Source: JBFFSQ01 sp041572275 (GTDB lineage Bacteria > Pseudomonadota > Gammaproteobacteria > SZUA-229). From it: a DNA stretch of 14,719 nucleotides. The notes beneath the pieces are model-generated. The model searched no databases. It saw only the letters and a program-made list of their open reading frames with translations, and was not told the origin of the DNA. The DNA lies in NCBI GenBank assembly GCA_041572275.1, contig JBFFSQ010000059.1, positions 1-14,719 of the forward strand. The letters run 5' to 3'. A program made the position numbers and the translations under genes. Positions within the stretch are counted from its first letter, which is position 1. Each line of letters begins with the position of its first letter. Positions 1 through 8,134 of the stretch are shown here, in pieces.

Positions 1-2157
1 ATCAAGGACAATGAAGCGCAGGCGATTGCAACGTTGCGTGATGTGTCTGAGCGAAAGCAGATTGAAACTACCTTACGGCAAAATGAAAATATGCTAAATA
101 AGGCGCAGAATATTGCCCATGTAGGTAGTTGGGAGTGGAATATACTAACTAATCAACTGGTTTGGTCCGAAGAGATTTTTCGAATTTTTGGTCTCGATCC
201 AGAGCAGTTCGGTGCAAGTTATGAAAGCTTTGTGGAGCGTATACACCCGGATGATCGTCAAGCAGTTATCAATGCGGTCAATGAAGCAGTGGTTAACGAT
301 CAACCCTATAACATTGAACACAGAATAGTCAGACCTGACGGTCACGAATGTTATGTGCTCGAACGTGGTGATGTAACCAGGGACGAGACCGGTAAGGCTA
401 TATACATGTTGGGTACTGTACTCGACATTACTGAAAGAAAACTGGCAGAGAATGTTTTCAGACTGGCCGATAACGTTTTCAATCATACATCTGAAGGCAT
501 CATGGTAACTGATGAGCAGGAGCGTATTTTAAGGGTTAATCAGGCATTTGCTATTATTACTGGATATAGTCAGGAAGAAGTAATTGGAAAGAAGCCAAAT
601 GAAATTCTCAAATCAGGTAAACATGATGATGCATTTTATAAGAAATTATGGACTGGCTTAAATGAGCGTGGATTCTGGGAAGGTGAAATCTGGGATAAAC
701 GTAAAGATGGTGTGATCTTTCCCAGTTGGCATAATATCAGTGAGATAAAGGATGATTACGGTAAAGTCATTCAATATACCAGTATCTTCAGTGATATCAC
801 CGATAAGAAAATTGCTGAAGAACATATCCAGCAACTGGCACAGTATGATCAACTAACAAAATTACCGAACCGTGTGTTATTTAATGACCGCTTAGACCAT
901 GCAATCAGTCGTGCTAAACGTAGCAAATCTACTATAGCCTTAATGTTTATAGATCTTGATCGATTCAAAAGTGTGAATGATTCATTAGGACATCAAGCAG
1001 GCGACCAGTTATTACAGGAAGTTGCTCATCGTCTAAGCTCATGCGTGCGCGAGCAGGATACTGTAGCACGACTAGGTGGCGATGAATTTACAATTATATT
1101 AGAAGATTTAAGACAGGGTGAAGATGCGGTAATTCTAGCTGAAAAAGTACTTGAGTCATTGTCACATAAAGTACAGTTAGGAAAACATGAGGTCATAGTC
1201 GGCGGAAGTATCGGTATCAGTATTTTTCCTGAAGATGGAATTGAATCAGAAAACATCATAAAAAATGCCGACATGGCCATGTATCAGGCAAAAAATAAGG
1301 GTAGAAACCAATATCAGTTTTACACCAATGATCTAGCTGATCTTGCTGATACACGTTTTCATACTGAGAATCGATTGCGCCAGGCACTGGTTAAAGATGA
1401 ATTTGAATTGTACTATCAGCCACAAATCAATTGGCAGGAGAACAGGATTGTTGGTGCTGAAGCCCTTATTCGATGGAATGACCCAGATAAAGGTCTGATT
1501 GTTCCAAATGAATTCATTTCGCTTGCAGAAGAAATGGGCTTGATAGACCCTATCGGTGAATGGGTGTTAGCAACTGCCTGTAAACAGGCTAAAGCCTGGC
1601 AGGATGATGGCTATCCACCTATCCGCATGTCAGTTAATGTATCTGGCTACCAGATTACGCATGGATCTATTGTCAATTCAGTCCAGCAGGTTTTGCTTGA
1701 ATCCCAACTTAATCCTGAGTATCTGGAGCTGGAGATTACCGAAAGCTTTGTGATGGAAAATCCTTTACGTGGTGCTGAAACATTAAATCAATTACGTGAC
1801 TATGGTATTACCATCGCAATTGATGATTTTGGAACCGGATACTCATCACTTAGTTATTTAAAACAACTGTCAATTCATCGCCTCAAAATTGATCGTTCTT
1901 TTGTTATGGATATTCCAAATGATAAAGATGATGAAGCTATTGTGTCTACCATAATATCGATGGCTAATAGCCTGGGTTTGTCAGTGATCGCGGAAGGTGT
2001 TGAAAATGAAGCGCAAATTCACTTTTTGATTGAGCAGGGTTGTATGGATATGCAAGGCTATTATTTTAGTAAACCATTGCCATTTAATGAGTTTGTTGAG
2101 TTGTTAAAACAACCACTGCCACAGCGGGCACAGAAGAATGCATTTAAGCAAGACTGA
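1..2157 (+). CDS. PAS-PAS-GGDEF-EAL c-di-GMP signalling protein (5' end outside window)
   Basis: The reading frame is open from the first base and the first residues already look like the end of a PAS domain (a DVSERK motif), so the true start lies upstream. Visible order: end of one PAS; a PAS_3-type domain (nt about 80-445, with a WSEEIFRIFG motif); a second PAS (about 460-810); GGDEF (about 830-1320); EAL (about 1370-2100). The cyclase signature GGDEF is intact at 1075-1089, preceded by an RxxD inhibitory site (REQD). The phosphodiesterase part keeps EAL at 1459-1467, the ELEITES and DDFGTGYSS motifs, the LKIDRSFV lysine and a late AEGVE glutamate. Both activities are therefore possible: making c-di-GMP from GTP and hydrolysing it to pGpG. 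Which dominates cannot be read from sequence. No membrane segment is seen in the visible part. It ends 17 nt before atpC on the same strand, so co-transcription is possible. Confidence 0.95.
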   Translation: MKDNEAQAIATLRDVSERKQIETTLRQNENMLNKAQNIAHVGSWEWNILTNQLVWSEEIFRIFGLDPEQFGASYESFVERIHPDDRQAVINAVNEAVVNDQPYNIEHRIVRPDGHECYVLERGDVTRDETGKAIYMLGTVLDITERKLAENVFRLADNVFNHTSEGIMVTDEQERILRVNQAFAIITGYSQEEVIGKKPNEILKSGKHDDAFYKKLWTGLNERGFWEGEIWDKRKDGVIFPSWHNISEIKDDYGKVIQYTSIFSDITDKKIAEEHIQQLAQYDQLTKLPNRVLFNDRLDHAISRAKRSKSTIALMFIDLDRFKSVNDSLGHQAGDQLLQEVAHRLSSCVREQDTVARLGGDEFTIILEDLRQGEDAVILAEKVLESLSHKVQLGKHEVIVGGSIGISIFPEDGIESENIIKNADMAMYQAKNKGRNQYQFYTNDLADLADTRFHTENRLRQALVKDEFELYYQPQINWQENRIVGAEALIRWNDPDKGLIVPNEFISLAEEMGLIDPIGEWVLATACKQAKAWQDDGYPPIRMSVNVSGYQITHGSIVNSVQQVLLESQLNPEYLELEITESFVMENPLRGAETLNQLRDYGITIAIDDFGTGYSSLSYLKQLSIHRLKIDRSFVMDIPNDKDDEAIVSTIISMANSLGLSVIAEGVENEAQIHFLIEQGCMDMQGYYFSKPLPFNEFVELLKQPLPQRAQKNAFKQD

Positions 2158-2174
2158 AAATCTAATACTCTCTT

Positions 2175-2591
2175 ATGCCAATTCATGTTGATATTGTTAG
2201 TGCTGAAAAGGAAATCTGGTCGGGGGCTGCCAGCATGGTTTTTGCTCCAGGAGAGCTGGGTGAGCTAGGCATAGCCCCCAGGCATTGTCCTCTGCTGGCA
2301 CGACTGAAACCAGGTGAGGTGCGTGTCAAAGATGAAAATGACTATGAAGAATCATTTTTTATTTCCGGTGGAGTAATAGAAATACAACCCCATGTAGTGA
2401 CCATATTAGCTGATACTGCTGTTCGCGCAGAAGATCTTGATGAGGCCGCAGCGATAGAAGCAAAACAACGTGCAGAAGAGTCGATGGCAAATCGGAAATC
2501 CGATATGGACTATGCCCGGGCCAAAGCAGAATTGGCTGAACTGGCTGCCATGATTGAAACTATTAAAAAAATTCGTTCGAGGAAGCGTTAA
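2175..2591 (+). CDS. atpC: F-type ATP synthase epsilon subunit, isolated from the atp operon
   Basis: A 138-residue protein, very near the 139 residues of E. coli epsilon. It shows the N-terminal beta-sandwich signatures (HVDIVSAEKEIWSG, GELGIAP, CPLLARLKPG, FISGGVIEIQP, VTILADTA) followed by a C-terminal helical hairpin rich in Ala, Glu and Lys (about residues 90-138). Epsilon belongs to the F1 central stalk, couples rotation to the c-ring, and its C-terminal helices can inhibit ATP hydrolysis. It normally follows atpD at the end of the atp operon. Here the upstream gene is a c-di-GMP enzyme and the downstream gene is convergent, so this copy is detached. No clear Shine-Dalgarno precedes the ATG. 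Its stop codon overlaps the stop of the convergent DUF4197 gene. It could be the only epsilon, moved away, or a second copy; the window cannot decide. Confidence 0.93.
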   Translation: MPIHVDIVSAEKEIWSGAASMVFAPGELGELGIAPRHCPLLARLKPGEVRVKDENDYEESFFISGGVIEIQPHVVTILADTAVRAEDLDEAAAIEAKQRAEESMANRKSDMDYARAKAELAELAAMIETIKKIRSRKR

Positions 2592-3334
2592 TTATTTAGA
2601 CTACCAAATACACTTTTAAGTACATCCGTTGTTCGAGCTAATGGATCTTTTCGAATGCGCTTTTCTTCAATGGCAATTTTAAGAAACAAACCATCGAGCG
2701 CTTTGTCGGTGATGTACTGATCAATATTAATACTATCTTTGTCGACGTATTTCGATAAGAAACCGGATTTCTTAATCATTTTTTTGTAGCTTTCAGTGAC
2801 ACCAACTGAATTCGTTGTTGTTTCGACAATGGGTTTAATTGCATCGTGCAGATGAGACGTACTGGTACGCTTAAAATACTGTGTGGCCGCATCATCTTCA
2901 CCATTAAGTATGTCAATTGCATCTGTTAGGGTCATGCTTTTTACTGCGTTAATAAGGATATCGGTAGTTCTGGGTACTGCCTGTTCAGCTGCGTGATTCA
3001 TAGTGTCAATGAATTTATCAGCAACCTCATCCCGACCAAGCTTTCTTAAACCTTTCTCAACTTTTCTTAAGGTCCTGGGCATAGGAATTTTAACTGATGG
3101 ATCTTTTAGAAAACCGTTCTTTATTCCAAGTTGTTTTATCGATTGTTCAATACCCTGGTTGAGTGCCTGTTTTAGACCTGTGATAATGGTCTTTTCTGAC
3201 AATGAAGATGTACTGTTATTTCCGGATGTGTCTTCAATATTTTGCTTTAAGTCGCTTAAAAAGTCCTGCCAACCGGCATGGCTCGGTAGTGTAATACAAA
3301 TGAGACTGATAAAAATGTATTTAGATAGATGCAT
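2588..3334 (-). CDS. DUF4197 family secreted/periplasmic protein
   Basis: A 248-residue protein with a short signal peptide (about residues 1-20, hydrophobic IFISLICITL core, likely cleavage after PSHA). The mature part matches my memory of DUF4197: GWQDFL near the start, an LSEKTIITGLKQAL segment, an IPMP-(T)LRKVEKGLRKLG segment, a DKFIDTMNHAAEQAVP segment, and a C-terminal block with DKALDGLF and EEKRIRKDP followed by LK-VFG. The family is helical, widespread in Proteobacteria and of unknown role; a periplasmic location is inferred from the signal peptide. The start is an ATG with a plausible AGGT Shine-Dalgarno about 9 nt upstream. Its end overlaps the stop of atpC by 4 bp in convergent orientation. 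No terminator hairpin separates the two genes. Confidence 0.85.
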   Translation of the reverse strand: MHLSKYIFISLICITLPSHAGWQDFLSDLKQNIEDTSGNNSTSSLSEKTIITGLKQALNQGIEQSIKQLGIKNGFLKDPSVKIPMPRTLRKVEKGLRKLGRDEVADKFIDTMNHAAEQAVPRTTDILINAVKSMTLTDAIDILNGEDDAATQYFKRTSTSHLHDAIKPIVETTTNSVGVTESYKKMIKKSGFLSKYVDKDSINIDQYITDKALDGLFLKIAIEEKRIRKDPLARTTDVLKSVFGSLNN

Positions 3335-3438
3335 GGATATAGACCTGAAGTAGCGGCTGACTCATATTGTTCGTTGAGAGTGATTTGTATATATAAGATT
3401 GAAAATAATGAAGTTGAATAAGTCGATTTTCAAAGTTA

Positions 3439-4386
3439 TTAATAGCAAACTTTTATTTGATTACGGCCTTTCTTTTTTGCAATATACAGGGCGTCGTCAG
3501 CTTTGGTTAACATAGAGTCCAGTGTTTCATTTTCTGTCAGACAGGAAAAGACACCGAAGCTTACCGTTACATGGAGCTGTTTGTCATTATGTACGATTAT
3601 GGTGCTTTCAATCTTGCGCCTCAGGCGTTCAGCAAGGTTGACTGCTTCCTCACGCCCAGTTTCCGGTAATACAAAGGCAAATTCTTCACCGCCCATGCGA
3701 GCCACTATATCAATTTCACGTGTCATGCTGTGTAAGAACTGAGAAATGACCTTGAGTGCCTTGTCGCCAACAGCATGGCCGTAGTTATCATTGATTCGCT
3801 TGAAATGATCAATGTCCATCATGAGAACGGATAGTGGGTGCTTAAAACGCCTGGCCTGCTTAAATACTTGATTGCTCTGTTCAAAGAACGCGCGCCGATT
3901 GTTGAGTCCGGTTAATTCATCTTTGTTTGCCAGTTCTTCCGCAAGCTCTTTAGCCGCTTTGAGTTCATCTTCAGCCTGTTTACGTTCCGTAATATCAGTG
4001 GCTATTTCCATGCGGACCAGGCGTCCATCAACCCATTCTATGGCCTGATCACGACACTGATACCAGCGTTTATTGATAGTGTTTTGAAATTCCCAGACAT
4101 ATACTCCTGTTGCCTTGCCTTCCTTGTCGACCAGACGGCTATTGGTGCAAAAAGAGCAGGGCCCATCCTGTCCGTCCTGAAGCACTTTCCAGCAGGTTTT
4201 GCCCTTTATATCACCCCAGATATTGCGGCCATATTCATTGGTAAACAAAAGTTCATATGTATCCATGTCCGAGACATAGACGAGTGCGTCAAGGCTGTCC
4301 AGAACAGTTGCTATGCTGCGGTAGTTCAGGTCATAGATGGGTTGCTGATTGCTGCTTGGTTTATCTGTCATAATAATAGAAAACAT
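3439..4386 (-). CDS. PAS-GGDEF diguanylate cyclase with a cysteine-rich PAS domain
   Basis: A 315-residue soluble protein. An N-terminal PAS domain (about residues 20-135, ending in the usual ATDITERKQAE) leads through a short helical linker to a GGDEF domain (about 150-315). The active site reads GGEEF (nt 3679-3693), with an RxxD feedback-inhibition site (REID) five residues before it, so product-inhibited synthesis of c-di-GMP from two GTP is likely. The PAS domain carries Cys65, Cys77, Cys80 (CX11CX2C, in a GPCSFCTN context) and Cys111, suggesting a metal, cluster or redox sensor. No membrane segment is present, so it should act in the cytoplasm. A second in-frame ATG five codons on (MTDKPSS) is an equally good start; neither has a clear Shine-Dalgarno. 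It stands alone, facing the same way as DUF4197. Confidence 0.92.
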   Translation of the reverse strand: MFSIIMTDKPSSNQQPIYDLNYRSIATVLDSLDALVYVSDMDTYELLFTNEYGRNIWGDIKGKTCWKVLQDGQDGPCSFCTNSRLVDKEGKATGVYVWEFQNTINKRWYQCRDQAIEWVDGRLVRMEIATDITERKQAEDELKAAKELAEELANKDELTGLNNRRAFFEQSNQVFKQARRFKHPLSVLMMDIDHFKRINDNYGHAVGDKALKVISQFLHSMTREIDIVARMGGEEFAFVLPETGREEAVNLAERLRRKIESTIIVHNDKQLHVTVSFGVFSCLTENETLDSMLTKADDALYIAKKKGRNQIKVCY

Positions 4387-4906
4387 CAGTACTAATGATT
4401 AATTATAGTTAATAGTGTGCAAATATGGGATGAATGGATCAAGAATAATTTAAATTAGCGGTGTAGTGTCTTTTGTAGCGATATTGATGGGAAATATATT
4501 TATATCAGTAGTTTTTTACAGGTATCAGTCAATTTAGGTTCATATGATACTGGATGAATGAAATTAACTTGCTTGATACCAGTGGTTACATTCTTCATAT
4601 TATCGAAACAAGTGCTAAAAATTATATAGACCTATGTTGGCCATAATTAAAACTCAGTTAGTTCATCCCGACAATCAGTCCAATTTTATAAAATCATCTA
4701 TTAATCAATGGCTTATGGTTTATTATGAGTGATATATAGAGAAGGCTGTGATGTTTTATGAGATATATTAAGGAATTCTAATTAATTGCTATGATCTGGA
4801 ATCGACTTTATTGTTAAAGTCACAATAATATCGTAACCTCCTGAATGTACTGATAAAGTTGATAAAGCCTTTTGTGCACCTGTCTCACTAGTTAGAAGAA
4901 AAGAAT
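4387..4906. other. Long AT-rich intergenic region with no convincing gene
   Basis: Between the divergent cyclase and rimK genes lie about 520 bp that hold no reading frame I would call. The region must contain both promoters. A 7-bp inverted repeat with a 4-nt loop (GACTTTA/TAAAGTC) sits at 4804-4821, about 85 nt before rimK. GGTATCA at 4521-4527 and TGATACC at 4574-4580 are inverted copies 46 nt apart. A weak sigma70-like match (TTGCTA at 4786-4791, 17-nt gap, TATTGT at 4809-4814) is not strong enough to call a promoter. A small RNA cannot be excluded. Confidence 0.5.
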
Positions 4907-6310
4907 ATGACCCAAGATACATCGAAAATTATTGTCGGAAGTGCAGAATGGTGTGCCTTTCCTGGTTTAGGTATACCGGCCATTAAAGCGCGTGTTGACT
5001 CCGGTGCTAAAACCTCTTCAATTCATGCTTTTAATATTCAGAAATTCAGACGAGGTGGTGAAGGCTGGGTTAGTTTTGAGGTACATCCGCTGCAAAATGA
5101 CAGGCGTACTGTTGTTCGTTGTGAGCGGCCAATTGTTGATAAGCGGGTTGTTAAAAGCTCTAGTGGTATTGCTGAAACGCGCTATGTAGTGAGTACCGCA
5201 ATTAAAGCTGGCGCGGAATCATGGGATATTGAACTGACGCTGGCTAATCGTGACTCTATGGGCTACAGGATGTTGCTGGGGCGTGAAGCGATGAGCGGCC
5301 GAATGCTGGTTGATCCTGCTTTGAGTTTCTGCCTTGGTGAAATGCCGGCGAAAACACTCGAAGAGTATTATGGCAAGAAGAAGAATGAACGAAGTGGCTT
5401 AAAAATCGGATTGTTGGCCAGCAATCAGGAACTCTATAGCAATCAGCGCATACTCGAAGCAGGTGAAGAGCGTGGCCACGAAATGGTATTTCTTAATATC
5501 AAACAATGTTATATGAAGCTAGATGCTACAGAACCAGAAGCTCATTACCGTGGTGGAAAAGTATTAGATGATCTGGATGCCGTGATAACACGAATTCGTC
5601 CGAGTGTGACATTTTATGGTTGTGCACTTGCACGACAGTTTGAGAGCATGGGGGTTTATACCTTAAATTCATCATCAGCCATTACACAATCGCGAGATAA
5701 GCTATTTTCTTTACAGTTATTATTAAAAAATGGGGTAAATATACCTACAACAGGTTTTGCTAATTCACCAATGGATACAAATGACTTAATAGAGATGGTT
5801 GGTGGAGCGCCTCTGATAGTTAAACTGTTAGAAGGAACCCAGGGACGTGGTGTGGTACTGGCAGAGACTAAAAAAGCAGCAGAGAGTGTAATTAATGCAT
5901 TCAAGGCGCTTAGAGCTAATTTACTTGTCCAGCAGTTTATTAAAGAAGCTGATGGTAAGGATTTAAGATGCTTTGTTATTGATGGCAAAGTAGTTGCATC
6001 GATTCAGCGTACAGCTGCCCCAGGAGAGTTCAGGGCCAATATTCATCAGGGTGGATCAGCCTCGGTAGTGAAAATTACTCCCAAAGAAAGAACACTTGCT
6101 ATTAAAGCAGCAAAAACTCTGGGTCTAAAGGTTGCAGGTGTTGATATTATCAGGTCACAGAATGGGCCTTTGTTATTGGAAGTCAATTCATCTCCAGGTT
6201 TGGAGGGTATCGAGACTGCTACAGGGAAAGATATAGCAGGGATGATCATTTCATCTATTGAGAAAAAACTTGGCTGGAAGCGACAGCTCAGCGTAAAAAG
6301 CATTAAGTAG
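4907..6310 (+). CDS. rimK: Fusion of RimB-like zinc/aspartic protease domain and RimK-type glutamate ligase
   Basis: A 467-residue two-domain protein. Residues about 7-150 match the RimB/'ATP-dependent zinc protease' family (retropepsin-like fold), with DSGAKTSSIHA at 31-41 and MLLGREAM at 122-129. Residues about 163-460 are an ATP-grasp ligase of the RimK family: KIGLLAS start, SRDK at 262-265, the Lys-and-glycine-rich nucleotide loop VKLLEGTQGRG at 305-315, GEFRANIHQGG at 373-383, and the metal-binding LLLEVNSSPG at 422-431. E. coli RimK adds glutamates to the C-terminus of ribosomal protein S6, and RimB is thought to trim them; the fusion puts the adding and removing functions on one chain. 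Such fusions are known in Gammaproteobacteria. The ATG has a modest purine-rich ribosome site (AGAAGAAAAG). The S6 substrate is inferred from the family; other alpha-glutamate targets are possible. Confidence 0.92.
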   Translation: MTQDTSKIIVGSAEWCAFPGLGIPAIKARVDSGAKTSSIHAFNIQKFRRGGEGWVSFEVHPLQNDRRTVVRCERPIVDKRVVKSSSGIAETRYVVSTAIKAGAESWDIELTLANRDSMGYRMLLGREAMSGRMLVDPALSFCLGEMPAKTLEEYYGKKKNERSGLKIGLLASNQELYSNQRILEAGEERGHEMVFLNIKQCYMKLDATEPEAHYRGGKVLDDLDAVITRIRPSVTFYGCALARQFESMGVYTLNSSSAITQSRDKLFSLQLLLKNGVNIPTTGFANSPMDTNDLIEMVGGAPLIVKLLEGTQGRGVVLAETKKAAESVINAFKALRANLLVQQFIKEADGKDLRCFVIDGKVVASIQRTAAPGEFRANIHQGGSASVVKITPKERTLAIKAAKTLGLKVAGVDIIRSQNGPLLLEVNSSPGLEGIETATGKDIAGMIISSIEKKLGWKRQLSVKSIK

Positions 6311-6348
6311 CTTCATTTGCGGTGCTATTGTTATTTTGTGCCAATTTC

Positions 6349-7002
6349 TTAGCCACGCTGATAATGTAGTATTCTCCCGCTGCACTGGCTATTTGTAGTG
6401 CCTGGTACATTAAAACGTTCAAAATGGTGACTATAGCCAAGCTTGATCATTTTCTTATTGAAGTTTGATCGATTGCTTCGATTGGGGTCGACAATGATTA
6501 CTTCAACAGTTGACTTTGAATGACAATCAATAAATTGCGATACGTTTTCGGCATGTACAGGTTCATATAAAATATCACTCCCAATAATTAGATCAAATTT
6601 TCCGAGTAGTGGATTCTCTACTTCCCAGTTTCCTGTTTCAAACTTGATAGGTGGAAGATTATTAGTCAGTATGTTTTTATCAAGAAATTCTTTGGCCAGA
6701 GGGTGATAGTCACTTGCTGTGATATCTATCCCCATCTGATGTAGCACTATACTTGAGAGTGCAATACCGCAACCTATTTCTAACACTCGTTTACCGTTGA
6801 GGTTAATTGCGCTGACAGTAGTTGCTAGTACTCTTGATGAAGGCCAGACAACACCAAATAATGACCAGGTGGCCGAAGAAATACCGAGTGCTTCTGCACG
6901 TTGTTCATGATCATAGAATTGCTGACGATCTTTGAGAGAGTGAATTAAATAATCAATATCATTGATATTGATTGTTTCTTTTTTGAGTAGATAGTTTGTC
7001 AC
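6349..7002 (-). CDS. Class I SAM methyltransferase, METTL21-like (Methyltransf_16)
   Basis: A 217-residue protein with a seven-beta-strand methyltransferase core. Motif I is VLEIGCGIALSS (about residues 73-84), the acidic residue ending strand 2 is in ITASDYHP (Asp98), and DLIIGSDILYEP (137-148) contains the DxxY-type motif (DILY) typical of METTL21-like protein-lysine methyltransferases. A WPSS motif before motif I (53-56) also fits that group. The expected activity is SAM-dependent protein methylation in the cytoplasm, but the substrate is unknown. The start codon is GTG; an ATG is not available nearby and the Shine-Dalgarno is weak. It converges on the rimK fusion with a gap of 38 bp and no hairpin between them. 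A shared ribosome/translation target is an attractive but unproven idea. Confidence 0.8.
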   Translation of the reverse strand: MTNYLLKKETININDIDYLIHSLKDRQQFYDHEQRAEALGISSATWSLFGVVWPSSRVLATTVSAINLNGKRVLEIGCGIALSSIVLHQMGIDITASDYHPLAKEFLDKNILTNNLPPIKFETGNWEVENPLLGKFDLIIGSDILYEPVHAENVSQFIDCHSKSTVEVIIVDPNRSNRSNFNKKMIKLGYSHHFERFNVPGTTNSQCSGRILHYQRG

Positions 7003-7137
7003 GTTGTGTCCAGGTAGGCATGAATGGAATCAAGAGTTCCGATTGCACAACGTGTTTTAAAAAAGTTTAAAGATAAATTCTTTAATAGAAGACCCGTGCT
7101 GTCAGTTTTTTAGCTAATCTTGGCGAAAATCTCTGTG

Positions 7138-7398
7138 TTATTTTGTTTTTTTATGGTGCTGGGCGTAGGGTGACAGGCCTTTGGAGAATCGATCATTGAG
7201 TTCCTTGGCATAAGTTTCAGCATGTTGGGTTACAGCTTTTAATGAGCCTGATCTTACACATTCAATTCTTGATGTACCTTGTCCAATAATATAACGACAC
7301 CAATTGCCATCAGGCATTCCTTCAGGTGGATCAGTAACTTCTACGCTTTCTACCTGATACCTGTTGCTATGGGTTTTGCTTTTTGATTCTATGCTCAT
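7138..7398 (-). CDS. Small conserved-looking protein of unknown function (86 aa)
   Basis: I do not recognise a named family. The open frame extends 40 codons further upstream, but the ATG at 7396-7398 has a strong Shine-Dalgarno (GAGGAC, 9 nt away) and the extension looks like untranslated leader, so I start here. The 86-residue product begins with a polar stretch (MSIESKSKTH), then YQVESVEVTDPPEGMPDGNWCRYIIGQG in pieces around residues 14-41, a SRIECVRSGSLKAV segment, and a helix with HAETYAKELNDR, ending in a basic tail (HHKKTK). No signal peptide or membrane segment. Such short single-domain proteins are often nucleic-acid or ribosome associated, but nothing here shows that. It is separated from the methyltransferase gene downstream by 135 bp. 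Confidence 0.72.
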   Translation of the reverse strand: MSIESKSKTHSNRYQVESVEVTDPPEGMPDGNWCRYIIGQGTSRIECVRSGSLKAVTQHAETYAKELNDRFSKGLSPYAQHHKKTK

Positions 7399-7661
7399 CG
7401 TTTTGTCCTCACTCTGATTTACATGTCTTGCATGTGAATAGCTAACGAGTATCCTTGATAGCTTTGGCATGTAAGCGTGGATGTCCAGGCGGGTTGTATA
7501 GGTACATACCCGTTTCAACCGTGTTTGGATATAACACGTACTTGTACGACCCTGAGATTAAGGGTTAAATGATAGAGGATAGTCTTCAGGGGTTAGCCTA
7601 TCCGCTGTGAATGATAAGTGCTGCGAAGGCAGCTAATTGTTTGTTTCTATGCAAGGTAAAT
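7399..7661. other. Inverted-repeat-rich leader/promoter region of the 86-aa gene
   Basis: Four inverted repeats lie within 130 bp: ACATG-N5-CATGT (7421-7435, just upstream of the ribosome site), CGGGTTGTA with TACATACCCG (7490-7512, one-base bulge, TAGG loop), GTGTT-N7-AACAC (7521-7537) and CGTAC-TT-GTACG (7537-7548). I find no good -35/-10 pair. The symmetric elements could be operators or mRNA structure. The remainder, up to the cold-shock terminator, shows nothing I can name. Confidence 0.35.
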
Positions 7662-7695
7662 AAAAAAGGGCAAGACCTTGAGGTTTTGCCCTTTT
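7662..7695 (-). terminator. Strong intrinsic terminator of the cold-shock gene
   Basis: A 14-bp stem with one G-T/wobble position (AAAAGGGCAAGACC pairing with GGTTTTGCCCTTTT) closes a 4-nt TTGA loop. Read on the minus strand the stem is followed by a run of six T. It lies about 70 nt past the stop codon of the cold-shock gene. The A/T flanks would also allow weaker termination on the other strand. Confidence 0.9.
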
Positions 7696-7765
7696 AGCTC
7701 TCAGCACTTAATGGCTGTGAGTCTGTTCTGAATTGTATTCAATGCAGGACATGTGCGATCAATAA

Positions 7766-7972
7766 TTAGAGCGCAACAATGTTTTCGGCTTGAAGACCTT
7801 TCTGACCTTGAGTAACAGTAAATTCGACTTTCTGGCCTTCATTCAGGGTTTTAAATCCTGAGCTAGAAATCGCACTGAAATGGGCAAATACATCAGGGCC
7901 AGATTCCTGTTCGATAAAGCCAAAACCTTTAGATTCGTTGAACCATTTTACGGTGCCGGTAGTAGTAGACAT
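7766..7972 (-). CDS. Cold-shock domain protein (CspA family)
   Basis: A 68-residue single cold-shock domain, the full length of the CspA family. It begins GTVKWFNESKGFGFI, containing the RNP1 motif (KGFGFI, residues 15-20), and then VFAHFSAI, containing RNP2 (DVFAHF, 27-32). The C-terminal part (EGQKVEFTVTQGQKGLQAENI) is standard. These proteins bind single-stranded RNA and DNA and act as RNA chaperones in the cytoplasm. The ATG has an AGGA-type Shine-Dalgarno (TAGGATATAACT). The gene is monocistronic, with its own terminator and a predicted promoter giving a leader of about 155 nt, similar to cold-inducible cspA genes. Whether it is cold-induced or constitutive cannot be read from the protein. 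Confidence 0.96.
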   Translation of the reverse strand: MSTTTGTVKWFNESKGFGFIEQESGPDVFAHFSAISSSGFKTLNEGQKVEFTVTQGQKGLQAENIVAL

Positions 7973-8134
7973 AGTTATATCCTATTAAATTTCAAAGAGT
8001 TATTGAAGCCTGTTTTAAAGGCCATTTGGCTGGAATGTGTTGCTATTAAATATGAAAAACAGGACGAGGAACTACAGATGTGACATCGAAATGGTGTTGC
8101 ATAAATATAAGAATTACTTTCAAGCTGGGTACAG

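Noticed and set aside
3003..3353. Plus-strand open frame of 116 codons
   Set aside because: It is antisense to the DUF4197 gene, has no domain signature and fits a coding shadow.
7067..7085. TTAAAGA/TCTTTAA hairpin after the 86-aa gene as a terminator
   Set aside because: The stem is almost purely A-T and lacks a following T tract.
7399..7518. Upstream extension of the 86-aa gene to 7518
   Set aside because: The ATG at 7396-7398 has a strong ribosome site, and the extension is full of inverted repeats and does not resemble the rest of the protein.
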